Source: Sphingobacteriales bacterium (lineage in GTDB: Bacteria > Bacteroidota > Bacteroidia > Chitinophagales > CAIOSU01). From it: 64,000 nt of DNA. The notes beneath the pieces are model-generated. The model did no database searches and was not told the origin of the DNA. It saw only the letters and a list, made by a program, of their open reading frames with translations. The position numbers and the translations under genes are program-made. Of this stretch, positions 1 to 8,605 are shown piece by piece. Numbering within the stretch: the stretch's first letter is position 1; each line of letters begins with the position of its first letter. The stretch covers positions 1 through 64,000 of the forward strand of contig JAIXOI010000034.1 of the NCBI GenBank assembly GCA_027486795.1, given 5' to 3'.

Positions 1-76
1 CCACCATCAATTTGAAGGATAGGCTGTAATCTTTCTGGGTCTTCCTTGTTAAGTCCCGAACTCTTGTGTTTCCCAT
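1..76 (-). CDS. IS3-family transposase OrfA, N-terminal 25 residues (partial)
   Basis: An ATG at 74-76 opens a minus-strand frame that runs off the left edge of the window. The visible residues begin MGNTRVRDLTRKTQ and end DYSLSFKLMV. The YSLSFKL block resembles the start of the helix-turn-helix domain of IS3-family OrfA proteins common in Bacteroidota, and the preceding sequence looks like an IS end. Only about 25 codons are visible, so whether the transposase is intact cannot be told. The family call rests on this short motif and its position. Confidence 0.55.
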   Translation of the reverse strand, partial: MGNTRVRDLTRKTQKDYSLSFKLMV

Positions 77-116
77 ATAAGTCAACTTTTGTGTCAACTT
101 ATTTCAGGACGGGACA
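1..116 (-). mobile_element. End of an IS3-type insertion sequence, cut by the window edge
   Basis: On the minus strand the element appears to begin at position 116 with TGTCCCGTCCTGAAATAAG, a terminal sequence starting in TG as IS3-family ends do. Two copies of GTTGAC follow (in GTTGACACAAAA and GTTGACTTAT), then the start of a transposase OrfA-like reading frame at position 76. Only the first 116 bases are inside the window, so the other end, OrfB and any target duplication cannot be seen. The element lies 14 bp beyond the rplS terminator, so it has not broken rplS. The boundary at 116 is inferred. Confidence 0.6.
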
Positions 117-130
117 ATTATCCAAAACAA

Positions 131-161
131 AAAGCCCTTTGCGATGCTCGCAAAGGGCTTT
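131..161 (-). terminator. Intrinsic terminator of rplS
   Basis: A 13-bp perfect stem (AAAGCCCTTTGCG, 131-143, with its complement 149-161) closes a 5-nt loop. On the minus strand it is followed by a T-rich run. It lies 23 bp past the rplS stop codon. The A/T runs on both sides could let it work in both directions, shielding rplS from the neighbouring insertion sequence. Confidence 0.85.
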
Positions 162-183
162 TTTATATGGTATACGGCTAAGC

Positions 184-549
184 TTATGCTTTTGCAGCAG
201 GAGTAAAGCGTTTTTCGGCAATACGCGCTTTTTTGCCGCTAAGTTTACGCTGATAGAAAATACGTGCGCGACGTACTTTACCATGTTTGTTCACTTCAAT
301 ATTCTCAATGTTTGGAGAAAAAGTTGGGAACACGCGCTCAACACCTACTCCGTTGCTAATCTTACGAACGGTAAAGGTAGCAGTAGTGCCAGTGCCGCGA
401 CGTTGGATAACATCACCGCGGAATGGCTGAACACGCTCTTTCTCGCCTTCTATGATTTTATAATAAACAGTGATGTTGTCACCAGCTTTAAAATCAACGT
501 GATTCTTTCCCGGTACAAGTTCTTGTGTGATTTCTCTAATCAGGTCCAT
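184..549 (-). CDS. rplS: 50S ribosomal protein L19
   Basis: Ribosomal protein L19 sits at the interface of the 30S and 50S subunits. The 121-residue product matches the usual length. It has the family landmarks: an N-terminal helix, the [13 protein letters not shown] strand, the [15 protein letters not shown] segment, [12 protein letters not shown], and the basic [14 protein letters not shown] block near residues 88-101. The C-terminus ends in a short Ala/Lys tail. It is transcribed behind trmD, as in many bacteria, but a 63-bp gap with a good -7 box suggests it also has its own promoter. A strong terminator follows. Confidence 0.97.
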   Translation of the reverse strand: MDLIREITQELVPGKNHVDFKAGDNITVYYKIIEGEKERVQPFRGDVIQRRGTGTTATFTVRKISNGVGVERVFPTFSPNIENIEVNKHGKVRRARIFYQRKLSGKKARIAEKRFTPAAKA

Positions 550-585
550 GGCCTTATGTTATTCTGGATTTTTAAAACGTGACTG

Positions 586-593
586 CAAAGATA
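586..593 (-). promoter_or_regulatory. Candidate Bacteroidota -7 promoter box for rplS
   Basis: Read on the minus strand this is TATCTTTG, a perfect match to the Bacteroidota consensus TAnnTTTG, in the gap between the trmD stop and the rplS start. A TTTG lies 15 bp upstream, closer than the usual 19-21 bp spacing, so the -33 element is uncertain. The predicted start of transcription would give rplS a leader of about 30 nt. Confidence 0.4.
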
Positions 594-612
594 ATGCTTT
601 TTACGTTCCAAA

Positions 613-1299
613 CTAATTTATTTCATCAGTTAGTAGGTCGGGGCGACGATTTTTTGTTCTTTCCACAGCCATATCATATCTCCACTGCTCTATTTGCTTG
701 GCATTGCCGCTTAACAACACCTCCGGAATCTTATGTCCATTATACTCAGCAGGCCTGGTATATACTGGTGGCGACAGCATTCCGTCTTGAAAGGAATCAA
801 ACAGTGCCGACGTTTCATCATTCAAAACCCCTGGTAGCAGCCGCCCTATGCTATCAACCAAAATAGCCGCTGCTAACTCACCACCCGACAATACATAATC
901 GCCAACCGAAATTTCTTTGGTTATGTATATTTCTCGCACCCTTTCATCTACGCCTTTGTAATGGCCGCATAAAATGATCAGGTTCTCTGTCATCGAAAGG
1001 GAGTTGCACATTTGTTGATTCAGCGTTACGCCATCGGGCGTCATGTATATTATCTCGTGATAAGTGCGCTCACTTTTCAACAGCTCAATGCAGCGGGCAA
1101 TGGGCTCAATGCTCATTACCATACCAGCTCCGCCACCAAACTGATAGTCGTCAACCTTTTTATGCTTGTCGGTGCTGTATTCCCTAATATCGTGAACGTG
1201 TACCTCCAGCAAGCCTTTTTCTTGGGCACGTTTCATAATGGAGTGTGAGAATGGGCTCTCCAACAGTCCGGGCAAAACGGTAAGTACATCAATGCGCAT
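613..1299 (-). CDS. trmD: tRNA (guanine-N1-)-methyltransferase TrmD
   Basis: TrmD methylates G37 at N1 in tRNAs reading CNN/GGG codons, using S-adenosylmethionine; the mark prevents +1 frameshifting. The 228-residue protein is of normal length and shows the SPOUT trefoil-knot motifs: [10 protein letters not shown] (53-62), [11 protein letters not shown] (111-121) and the cofactor loop [11 protein letters not shown] (131-141). The C-terminal domain with [18 protein letters not shown] is also present. It lies directly upstream of rplS on the same strand, a widespread arrangement. The gene upstream, rocD, is separated by 87 bp of heptamer repeats. Confidence 0.97.
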   Translation of the reverse strand: MRIDVLTVLPGLLESPFSHSIMKRAQEKGLLEVHVHDIREYSTDKHKKVDDYQFGGGAGMVMSIEPIARCIELLKSERTYHEIIYMTPDGVTLNQQMCNSLSMTENLIILCGHYKGVDERVREIYITKEISVGDYVLSGGELAAAILVDSIGRLLPGVLNDETSALFDSFQDGMLSPPVYTRPAEYNGHKIPEVLLSGNAKQIEQWRYDMAVERTKNRRPDLLTDEIN

Positions 1300-1306
1300 G
1301 GCGGTT

Positions 1307-1391
1307 AATTCAAAATTGAAAATTAAAAATTGAAAATTTGATGAGGCATGACGGGCAATTTTAAATTTTGAATTTTAAATTTTCAATTACT
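1307..1391. repeat. Pair of oppositely oriented AT-rich heptamer arrays
   Basis: Positions 1307-1341 read as consecutive 7-mers (AATTCAA, AATTGAA, AATTAAA, AATTGAA, AATTTGA). Positions 1357-1384 read AATTTTA, AATTTTG, AATTTTA, AATTTTC. The second set is roughly the reverse complement of the first, with 15 bp between. The second array runs into the rocD 3' end: the rocD stop codon begins at 1387. The pair could fold into an AT-rich hairpin in the rocD-trmD intergenic transcript. Confidence 0.7.
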
Positions 1392-2616
1392 TTTCAAATT
1401 GTAAAAGGGTTTTTGCAATAATACCCACACATTCGTGTAGTTGTTCCTCGGTCATTACCAATGGTGGTGCAAATCGAATTTTGTCTCCGTGGGTAGGTTT
1501 GGCCAAAAGACCATTATCGCGAAGTTTTAGGCAAATGTTCCAGCCCAGTTCCATATCTTCGGTGTTTAGCACAATGGCATTTAGTAAGCCTTTGCCCCTT
1601 ACCATCTTAATCAAAGGACTGTTAAGTGCTCGCAATTCGCGGCGTAATATCTCACCAAGGCGTTGGGCGTTTTCGGCAAGTTTCTCATCTTTTATAACTT
1701 CAAGGGCTGCAATAGCTACTTTAGCTGCCAGCGGGTTGCCCCCAAATGTGGAGCCATGCTGCCCTGGTTTGATTACCCCCATCACAGCATCGTCGGCCAA
1801 TACCGCTGAAACGGGATATACGCCGCCGCTAATGGCCTTGCCCAATATTACCAAATCAGGGCGCACCCCTTCGTGGTCGCAGGCCAGTAGCTTGCCTGTT
1901 CGGGCTATACCGGTTTGCACCTCATCGGCAATAAAAAGCACATTGGCCGCTTTGCAAAGCTCATATGCTTTAGCTAGGTAGCCATCGCTTGGCACATCAA
2001 CACCCGCTTCGCCTTGTATGGGTTCTATTAAAAAACCCGCAATATTTGGGTCTTTCAGGGCAGCCTCCAAAGCGGCTATGTTGTTGTAAGGTATGGTTTC
2101 GAAGCCAGGTGTATATGGCCCGAAGTTTTTCTTCGAACTTGGATCGGTACTGAAAGATACTATGGTAGTGGTGCGGCCATGAAAGTTATGCTCGCACACA
2201 ATAATCTTGGCTTCTTTTTCGGCAATACCTTTTTTTTCGTAGGCCCATTTGCGGGTAATTTTAATGGCCGTTTCCACGGCTTCGGCACCCGTGTTCATGG
2301 GCAATACCTTGTCATAACCAAAGTAGCCATTCAAAAATTGCTCATATTCGCCAAGGCAATCGTTATAAAATGCCCGCGAGGTAAGTGTTAGTTTTTGCGC
2401 CTGCTCTATGAGTGCATTTACTATTTTGGGGTGGCAATGGCCTTGGTTTACAGCAGAATAAGCCGAAAGGAAATCATAATAACGCTTGCCATCTACATCC
2501 CAAACATACACCCCTTGGCCTTTAGCGAGCACCACTGGCAGCGGGTGATAGTTGTGGGCACCATATAGGTCTTCCAAATCCATCAATTCCTGTGCTCTGG
2601 TTCCAGTAGTTATCAT
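1387..2616 (-). CDS. rocD: Ornithine--oxo-acid aminotransferase
   Basis: A PLP-dependent class III aminotransferase that moves the delta-amino group of ornithine to 2-oxoglutarate, giving glutamate semialdehyde (arginine/ornithine catabolism or proline supply). The 409-residue product has NTGAEAVE (108-115), the cofactor aspartate motif DEVQTG (231-236) and the Schiff-base lysine in LGKAISGG (K260). The start is set at 2616 ([10 protein letters not shown]). A longer frame opens at 2703, but its extra 29 codons translate the intergenic heptamer array at 2621-2660 and do not resemble the family; 409 residues is the usual size. It stands alone between repeat arrays. Confidence 0.93.
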   Translation of the reverse strand: MITTGTRAQELMDLEDLYGAHNYHPLPVVLAKGQGVYVWDVDGKRYYDFLSAYSAVNQGHCHPKIVNALIEQAQKLTLTSRAFYNDCLGEYEQFLNGYFGYDKVLPMNTGAEAVETAIKITRKWAYEKKGIAEKEAKIIVCEHNFHGRTTTIVSFSTDPSSKKNFGPYTPGFETIPYNNIAALEAALKDPNIAGFLIEPIQGEAGVDVPSDGYLAKAYELCKAANVLFIADEVQTGIARTGKLLACDHEGVRPDLVILGKAISGGVYPVSAVLADDAVMGVIKPGQHGSTFGGNPLAAKVAIAALEVIKDEKLAENAQRLGEILRRELRALNSPLIKMVRGKGLLNAIVLNTEDMELGWNICLKLRDNGLLAKPTHGDKIRFAPPLVMTEEQLHECVGIIAKTLLQFEK

Positions 2617-2620
2617 AATC

Positions 2621-2660
2621 TCAATTTGAAAATTTGAAAATGTGCCAATTTGAAAATGAT
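2621..2660. repeat. AATTTGA-type heptamer array upstream of rocD
   Basis: The sequence reads TCAATTT GAAAATT TGAAAAT GTGCCAA TTTGAAA, with a 7-bp rhythm. It begins four bases upstream of the rocD ATG. The same word set occurs at 29501-29592 and 62940-63055. Confidence 0.6.
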
Positions 2661-2771
2661 GTGGCTTCAATTGCTTATTGGCAACTCTATGCAAAGGTAA
2701 CAATAGTGCTGCAAAGGTGGTTTCATAAACCGCGTAGCAAGTTTATGGTCGTTTTTTATTTCAAGTTAACC

Positions 2772-2799
2772 CGTAACTCGCAACTCGACACCCGCAACT
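2772..2799. repeat. Four-unit heptamer array, CGCAACT type
   Basis: Four consecutive 7-mers: CGTAACT, CGCAACT, CGACACC, CGCAACT. The array ends three bases before the stop codon of the TPR membrane protein (2803). It is GC-richer than the other arrays but keeps the same 7-bp period. Confidence 0.6.
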
Positions 2800-2802
2800 A
2801 AC

Positions 2803-4857
2803 CTATTGCTGCTGGCTCAGCGCCCAGTTGAGGTTGTTTTTTACCAATTGGTAATCAGGTTTAATTACAAGTGCTTTGTTGCAAGCGGCTATGGCCAAAT
2901 CCCATTGTTTCAACTCATTATGTGCTGAGCAAATATTGTTGTATGCCTCTGCATAGTCGGGCTTAAACTCTAATGCTTTGTATGCAGCATTAATACACTC
3001 TTGAAACTCCCCTATGTTATAGTAATTCAGGCTCAAGTTCAAGTAGTTTTCTGCATTGGGCTCGCTTTCTGCTTTGGCTTTAGCCACAGCAATTATCTGA
3101 TCATCGCTTTGTATACCGTTTAGGTAAGCCAAAGTGCGCGTGTCGCCTGGCAGCAGTTGCAAGGTTTCGTTGGCTAGATTCCGCAACTCTTCGCTTTCCT
3201 TTTGCTCTAGATGCAGCTGCATTAAAGCATAACGGGCATTACTGTGCGCGGGGCTCATTTTTATTACTCGGCGCAATTGCACTTTGGCATCACTATATTG
3301 CTTTTGCCTCATTAACCAAGTGCCATAGTGGTAGTGCACTTCTGGGAATATATCACCCACCTTTTGGGCATATTCAAAATGCAATCTAGAGCTATCAGGC
3401 TGCCCTAATTGCTCGTATACAATACCCAAGTTAATATGCAGGTAGGCATAATCGGGGTTCAATACCAATGCTGTTTTATAGCATTCAAGAGCCTCTTTAT
3501 ATTCTCCTCGGCCCATAAGCACCAAGCCATAGTTCATCCAGCCTCGGCCGTTTTTGGGGCTTTTTTCGGTTACATCTTTCCAAAGGGTTTCATGGCTTTG
3601 CCAAACTTCGCAGCGCTGATAAGTACCATAGGCTAGCCCCGTAAAAAGCAATAATGAACCCACTAAAACTGCTTTTGCAGCCGTTGGGAATGGGTCTTTT
3701 TTAGTAGCGTTCGACATTACCCAATAGGCTAATGGCCATGCTACTGCCAACATTAACCCAACGAAAGGGAAGTACATTCTATGGTCATTCATTACTTCCG
3801 AAAGGGGAATGATACTAGATGTTGGTATCAAGGCCAGGAAAAACCAAAGAATACCAAAGGTTACAGGGCGCATGTTTCTATACGCTGATGCCGTAAAGGC
3901 TATTATGAGCATTACTGCTACAAACAGCACTCCGCCGTAAACGCGCAAGTCATTAAAGGTTTCAAAAGCCTTTAAATCGGTATCTGCAGTTAGGTCGTTG
4001 GGCACAAAAAGCATAGTGAAGTAGTGCCAAATAACGTATGGTTGGCTTGCAAGGTACAGCCATTTGTCTGTGCCACCGGGTATCCATTGGGGTTCCATTT
4101 TTCGGGTAAGCAGAAATCCTAAAATGCCAATACCGCCGGCAACCAAAATGTGCGTCCAGCCAGAGCGATTTTTCTTATTGAACGATTTAAACAATTGAGC
4201 GATAGACAAATCCCACTCAAATAATAGCAGATAAACACCCAATATTGGTAAAAACATTACAGCTGTTGGCTTGGCCAAAATGCCCAAGAAAAGCGGAATA
4301 AGGTAGAGGAAATATTTACGCCCAATGCCATTGTTTACGAAAATAAGCATCGCTGCCACAACACCAACGGTAGAAAGTATGTCGGAGCGGGAAATGATGT
4401 AGTTCACGGTTTCGGCATTTACCGTATGAACGGCATACCAACCAGCCAGCAGTATTGATATGAGCATATTCCACTCGTGCACCCGCACTTTATCCAATAT
4501 TTTTTTGAACAGGAACACCATCAAAACTATTTGCAAAACAAACCAGCCAAAGTTGGTAATGTGGTATGGAGTGGTGTTCAAACCATCGCCCCAGAAAGTT
4601 TTACCGGCCCAAAAATCGAAGGCTAGGGTAGTGGTTACTATTGGCCTATAGCTTTGGTTAGTGGTAAGCGAGCTAAAAGTTTGTGCGTCAGTAAAAAACT
4701 TAGGAATGTTGCCTAAGTCCTGTATGTATAAGTTGCTCTCAATGGTATGAGAGTCGTCAAATTGAAAGGAGTTATCAAAATGACGGGCATAAGCACCCAA
4801 TACGAGTACCGCAATAATTGCGCTTACCAAAATATTAACCCAAACAGGTGGCTTCAT
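2803..4857 (-). CDS. Multi-pass membrane protein with C-terminal TPR repeats (GT-C/TMTC-like)
   Basis: The 684-residue protein starts with a membrane segment (residues about 8-25), then an acidic loop containing FDDSH, as in GT-C glycosyltransferases that use lipid-linked sugars. About ten hydrophobic segments follow to about residue 430. The rest is TPR-like, with repeated units such as NYGLVLMGRGEYKEALECYKTALVLNPDYA and EAYNNICSAHNELKQWDLAIAACNKALVIKPDY-type helices. This layout resembles TMTC-family O-mannosyltransferases and many uncharacterised Bacteroidota proteins. A role in protein or polymer glycosylation is inferred; donor and acceptor are unknown. It is monocistronic, divergent from the TonB receptor gene. 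Confidence 0.7.
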   Translation of the reverse strand: MKPPVWVNILVSAIIAVLVLGAYARHFDNSFQFDDSHTIESNLYIQDLGNIPKFFTDAQTFSSLTTNQSYRPIVTTTLAFDFWAGKTFWGDGLNTTPYHITNFGWFVLQIVLMVFLFKKILDKVRVHEWNMLISILLAGWYAVHTVNAETVNYIISRSDILSTVGVVAAMLIFVNNGIGRKYFLYLIPLFLGILAKPTAVMFLPILGVYLLLFEWDLSIAQLFKSFNKKNRSGWTHILVAGGIGILGFLLTRKMEPQWIPGGTDKWLYLASQPYVIWHYFTMLFVPNDLTADTDLKAFETFNDLRVYGGVLFVAVMLIIAFTASAYRNMRPVTFGILWFFLALIPTSSIIPLSEVMNDHRMYFPFVGLMLAVAWPLAYWVMSNATKKDPFPTAAKAVLVGSLLLFTGLAYGTYQRCEVWQSHETLWKDVTEKSPKNGRGWMNYGLVLMGRGEYKEALECYKTALVLNPDYAYLHINLGIVYEQLGQPDSSRLHFEYAQKVGDIFPEVHYHYGTWLMRQKQYSDAKVQLRRVIKMSPAHSNARYALMQLHLEQKESEELRNLANETLQLLPGDTRTLAYLNGIQSDDQIIAVAKAKAESEPNAENYLNLSLNYYNIGEFQECINAAYKALEFKPDYAEAYNNICSAHNELKQWDLAIAACNKALVIKPDYQLVKNNLNWALSQQQ

Positions 4858-5060
4858 TGCTTATGGTTTTCGTATTTTCGTGGTCAAAGGGAGATAAGTA
4901 TAATAAAATATTGCTGCTTACAACCTTACAGGGTTAGTTATCCTCTTGCTGCTGGAACATTTACCCAGACGGAGTGGTTTAACAGTTTCCTGATTGCGCA
5001 AAAATACGTAAGATAAACTTGCTGTTGTAACCGAAGATATAAAATCATTATTTACCCAAA

Positions 5061-7460
5061 ATGCCTCCTCAACTATCCGCTGTTTTTTTGTTGCCTCTTC
5101 GCATAGCCCTTTTGTTGGTGTTTTTTGGGGCAGTGTCATTACCCAATCGGTTGGTTGCACAGGTAAAACATACCATTAGTGGGTATGTAAAGGATGGTAA
5201 AAACGGGGAAAGCCTTTTTTCGGCAATGGTGCAAGTAAAAGAGACGGCACTGGGCACTATAACCAATGAATATGGATTTTATTCTATTACCCTGCCAGCA
5301 GGGAAGTATAATTTGGTGTTCTCATACTTGGGGTTCGATAACAAAGAAGTAACAGTAGATATTTCCAAAGAAAACCAACGCTTAAATATTGAGCTAGGCA
5401 CTTCGTCAATTACTACCGATGTAGTTGAGATAACTGGCAAACGCCGTGATGCCAATGTGCAGAGCACCGATATGGGTAAGGTTGAAATGACCATGGAAGA
5501 GGTAAAGAAATTGCCTGCGTTGCTGGGGGAGGTAGATGTGATGCGCACTTTGCAACTTATGCCAGGTGTAATGTCGGCAGGCGAGGGTAACTCTGGCTTT
5601 TATGTGCGTGGTGGTGGTCCTGATCAAAATTTAGTAATTCTGGACGATGCAGTAGTTTACAATACAGGCCACTTGTTTGGTTTCTTTTCAGTGTTTAACG
5701 CCGATGCGATTAAAAATACCACATTGATAAAAGGTGGCATGCCCGCACAATACGGTGGCAGGCTATCTTCCGTTATCGATTTGCAGATGAAGGATGGCAA
5801 CATGAAAAAATATCAAGTTGATGGTGGCATTGGTCTTATCTCCTCTCGACTGACGGTACAAGGGCCGATAAAAAAAGACAAAGCTTCGTTTATTGTTTCG
5901 GGCCGTAGAACTTACATTGATTTAATAACCAAGCCAATACTGAAAAGGGTAGAAGATGGGGCGTATGATGGGAATGCTTATTATTTCTATGACCTAAATT
6001 TGAAGGTGAACTATCGTTTTGGCGATAAGGATAGGTTGTATGCCAGCGGATATTTTGGGCGCGATGTTTTTGTGTTTAAAGACAGCGAAGGGTCTTTTAG
6101 TGCCGAAATACCTTGGGGCAACACCACAGCTACGCTGCGCTGGAACCATTTGTTTAGCGATAGGTTGTTTATGAACGTTACCGCTATTTACAACGATTAC
6201 AACTTTGCGCTTAAATCGAAATTTCAGGATGTGAGCTTTAGTTTAAGCTCGGGTATTAAAGATGCTTCGGCCAAGATGGATTTTGATTTTAGGCCCAACC
6301 AGAAGAATAGTGTGAAGTTCGGTGCCATTTACACCTACCATATTTTTACCCCGTACACGGCTAATGGAGAATTGGGTGACGTGGAGATAACCACCGATAA
6401 GCTCTCGCAAAAGCACGCGCACGAGGCGGCAATATACATCCAGGATGAGTTGGATATAAGCACGACTGTGAAGATAAACTTTGGCATGCGTGGCTCCTTG
6501 TTTAGCCACGTGGGGCCTCTGGAGAAAAAAGTGTTTGACGATAATGGCGCAACTACTGACACGCTAAAGTACAAGCGTAATGAAAATATTGCCACTTATG
6601 TTCGTGGCGAGCCTAGGATGAATATTCGGATATTAATTGATGAGTCTTCGTCAATAAAAGCTGGCGTTACCGTAAACAATCAGTTTATACATTTGGTAAG
6701 CAGTAGCACTACCACTTTGCCAACCGACCTTTGGGTGCCTAGCACTCAAAAAGTAAAGCCACAATTGGGTATTCAGTATACGGTTGGCTACTTCCGCAAT
6801 TTCAACAAAAATATGTTTGAGACTTCAGTTGAGGTGTATTATAAAGACATGTTCAACCAAATTGAATACGGACAGAGTTTTGTACCGCAACTTAATACCG
6901 ACATTGAAGAGGGTTTTGTGTTTGGACGCGGCCGCTCTTACGGCGCCGAGTTTTTCTTGAAAAAGGCAACCGGCAAACTAAACGGTTGGATAGGCTATAC
7001 GCTTGCTTGGACCAATCGTCAGTTTCCGGATATAAATGATGGTAAACGATTTTCGGCTAAGTATGACCGCAGGCACGATATGTCGATTGTGCTTATGTAC
7101 GAGCCCAACAAAAAGTGGCGCATGGCAGCAACCTTTGTGTATGGTACTGGCCAAACTACTACTTTGCCAATTGGCAGGTACTTCGTAAACGGACAGATAG
7201 TAAACCAATACGGGGAGCGCAACAGCTATCGTATGCAGCCCTACCACCGCATGGATATATCGGCCACTTACATTTTCCCAAAAACTAAGTTCTATTCCGA
7301 CATTACCATATCAGTTTATAATGTTTACAATCGTATGAACCCATACTTTATTTACTACGATGTAGATGGAGATGTAAATTCTGGTAACTTGGAAGTACAG
7401 GCTAAGCAGTCTTCGTTGTTTCCAGTATTACCATCATTAACCTGGAACTTTAAATTCTGA
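5061..7460 (+). CDS. TonB-dependent outer-membrane receptor with N-terminal carboxypeptidase-like domain
   Basis: A 799-residue TonB-dependent receptor. After a signal peptide (1-34, ending VAQ) comes a carboxypeptidase-regulatory-like beta domain (38-120, ISGYVKDGKNGESL...NEYGFYSITLPAGKYNL), then the plug (about 130-245, with GNSGFYVRGGGPDQNLVILD and GGMPAQYGGRLSSVID), then a 22-strand-type barrel ending in an aromatic residue (WNFKF). It is ATGA-coupled to a DUF4249 lipoprotein gene. This pair is frequent in Bacteroidota and differs from SusC/SusD: no SusD-like gene is adjacent, and the protein is shorter than typical SusC. The substrate cannot be predicted. Confidence 0.9.
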   Translation: MPPQLSAVFLLPLRIALLLVFFGAVSLPNRLVAQVKHTISGYVKDGKNGESLFSAMVQVKETALGTITNEYGFYSITLPAGKYNLVFSYLGFDNKEVTVDISKENQRLNIELGTSSITTDVVEITGKRRDANVQSTDMGKVEMTMEEVKKLPALLGEVDVMRTLQLMPGVMSAGEGNSGFYVRGGGPDQNLVILDDAVVYNTGHLFGFFSVFNADAIKNTTLIKGGMPAQYGGRLSSVIDLQMKDGNMKKYQVDGGIGLISSRLTVQGPIKKDKASFIVSGRRTYIDLITKPILKRVEDGAYDGNAYYFYDLNLKVNYRFGDKDRLYASGYFGRDVFVFKDSEGSFSAEIPWGNTTATLRWNHLFSDRLFMNVTAIYNDYNFALKSKFQDVSFSLSSGIKDASAKMDFDFRPNQKNSVKFGAIYTYHIFTPYTANGELGDVEITTDKLSQKHAHEAAIYIQDELDISTTVKINFGMRGSLFSHVGPLEKKVFDDNGATTDTLKYKRNENIATYVRGEPRMNIRILIDESSSIKAGVTVNNQFIHLVSSSTTTLPTDLWVPSTQKVKPQLGIQYTVGYFRNFNKNMFETSVEVYYKDMFNQIEYGQSFVPQLNTDIEEGFVFGRGRSYGAEFFLKKATGKLNGWIGYTLAWTNRQFPDINDGKRFSAKYDRRHDMSIVLMYEPNKKWRMAATFVYGTGQTTTLPIGRYFVNGQIVNQYGERNSYRMQPYHRMDISATYIFPKTKFYSDITISVYNVYNRMNPYFIYYDVDGDVNSGNLEVQAKQSSLFPVLPSLTWNFKF

Positions 7461-8422
7461 TGAAACGCTACCTTATATATCCGCTCTTGGTTTGTTTTGC
7501 ATTCTTCTATGTATCGTGCAATCAGGTAATCGAGCTTGATTTGCCCGCGCCTGAAGATTCTATTGTGGTAGAAGGCTATATCGAAAACGGAATCCCCCCC
7601 TATGTGTTACTCACGCGCAACACGCCTTTTTTTGGCGGTCTGTCGTTGAATGACATTTCTACATACTTTATAAATGGGGCATTGGTGAAGGTATATAATG
7701 AGACCGATACCGTGCAGCTCATAGAATTATGCTTGCAAGATTTACCTGCCAGTGTACAGGCTCAAGCTGCCGCTGCATTCGGCTATAGTGTAACCGATTC
7801 AACGGCTGAGATTCCTAATATTTGCGTTTACACGGTGCCCAATTATGTTAACTTTTACTTGGGCGACACGGCTGGGGTTTTTGTGGGCCAATTTAAAACC
7901 ACTTATAATTTGCTGATTGAAGTAGAAGGACAAACCTTAACGGCTAGCACTTATATACCTGATGAATTGCTTTTCACGCTCAGCCTGCGCCCACACGACG
8001 ACCAAACCAAAGATTCACTAGTTAGCGTGCGAGTAACATACGATGACCCAGATACTACAGGCAATTTCTTAAGGTATTTTACTAAACGAAATGATGAGTC
8101 GTATTATACTGCCCTCAGTGGTTCGGTATACGATGACAATGTTATTGGTGGCCAAACGGTTACCTTACCCGTCGAGCGCGGGCAAGCTAGCAACGAGGAT
8201 ATTGATACGGAAACGTATGGCTATTTTTGGAAAGGAGACACGGTACAGGTTCGTTTTAGCTCCATATCAAAATCGCACTACGATTTTTGGAATACGCTAG
8301 AGAACGATGGCGGCGATAGCCCATTTAGCTCACCAATTAAGATAAAAACCAACATTACGGGCGGTTTAGGTATTTGGGGCGGCTATGGTAGCCATACCGA
8401 AACCATCATTATACCGGAATAG
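7460..8422 (+). CDS. DUF4249 domain lipoprotein, partner of the TonB receptor
   Basis: The 320-residue product has a lipoprotein signal (hydrophobic stretch ending FYVSC, Cys20). The mature start NQVIELDLPAPEDSIVVEGYI is the hallmark of DUF4249 proteins. Its start codon overlaps the receptor's stop by one base (TGATG), implying translational coupling and a joint outer-membrane complex. By analogy to SusD it may be a surface-exposed partner or plug-cap of the receptor, but the function of DUF4249 is unknown. No terminator is obvious after it; an imperfect hairpin (TTATCAAC...GTTGATGATAA) follows near 8450. Confidence 0.85.
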   Translation: MKRYLIYPLLVCFAFFYVSCNQVIELDLPAPEDSIVVEGYIENGIPPYVLLTRNTPFFGGLSLNDISTYFINGALVKVYNETDTVQLIELCLQDLPASVQAQAAAAFGYSVTDSTAEIPNICVYTVPNYVNFYLGDTAGVFVGQFKTTYNLLIEVEGQTLTASTYIPDELLFTLSLRPHDDQTKDSLVSVRVTYDDPDTTGNFLRYFTKRNDESYYTALSGSVYDDNVIGGQTVTLPVERGQASNEDIDTETYGYFWKGDTVQVRFSSISKSHYDFWNTLENDGGDSPFSSPIKIKTNITGGLGIWGGYGSHTETIIIPE

Positions 8423-8605
8423 GTTTACCTATATATCAAAGCATAACCTTATCAACGCCATGTTGATGATAATCATGCTTTATAATCGCTGTTTCCCGCC
8501 TTATATTATTACTTTAGCGGTATGGGTGTAGGCTCCAATTTTTCTGTTCAATGTCTGAACTTTGATTGTCCTGCATTCGTTAAAACCTTGATGAAATAAG
8601 ATGCC

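Noticed and set aside
2617-2703. Upstream extension of rocD
   Set aside because: The extra 29 codons translate a repeat array, and the family start is at 2616.
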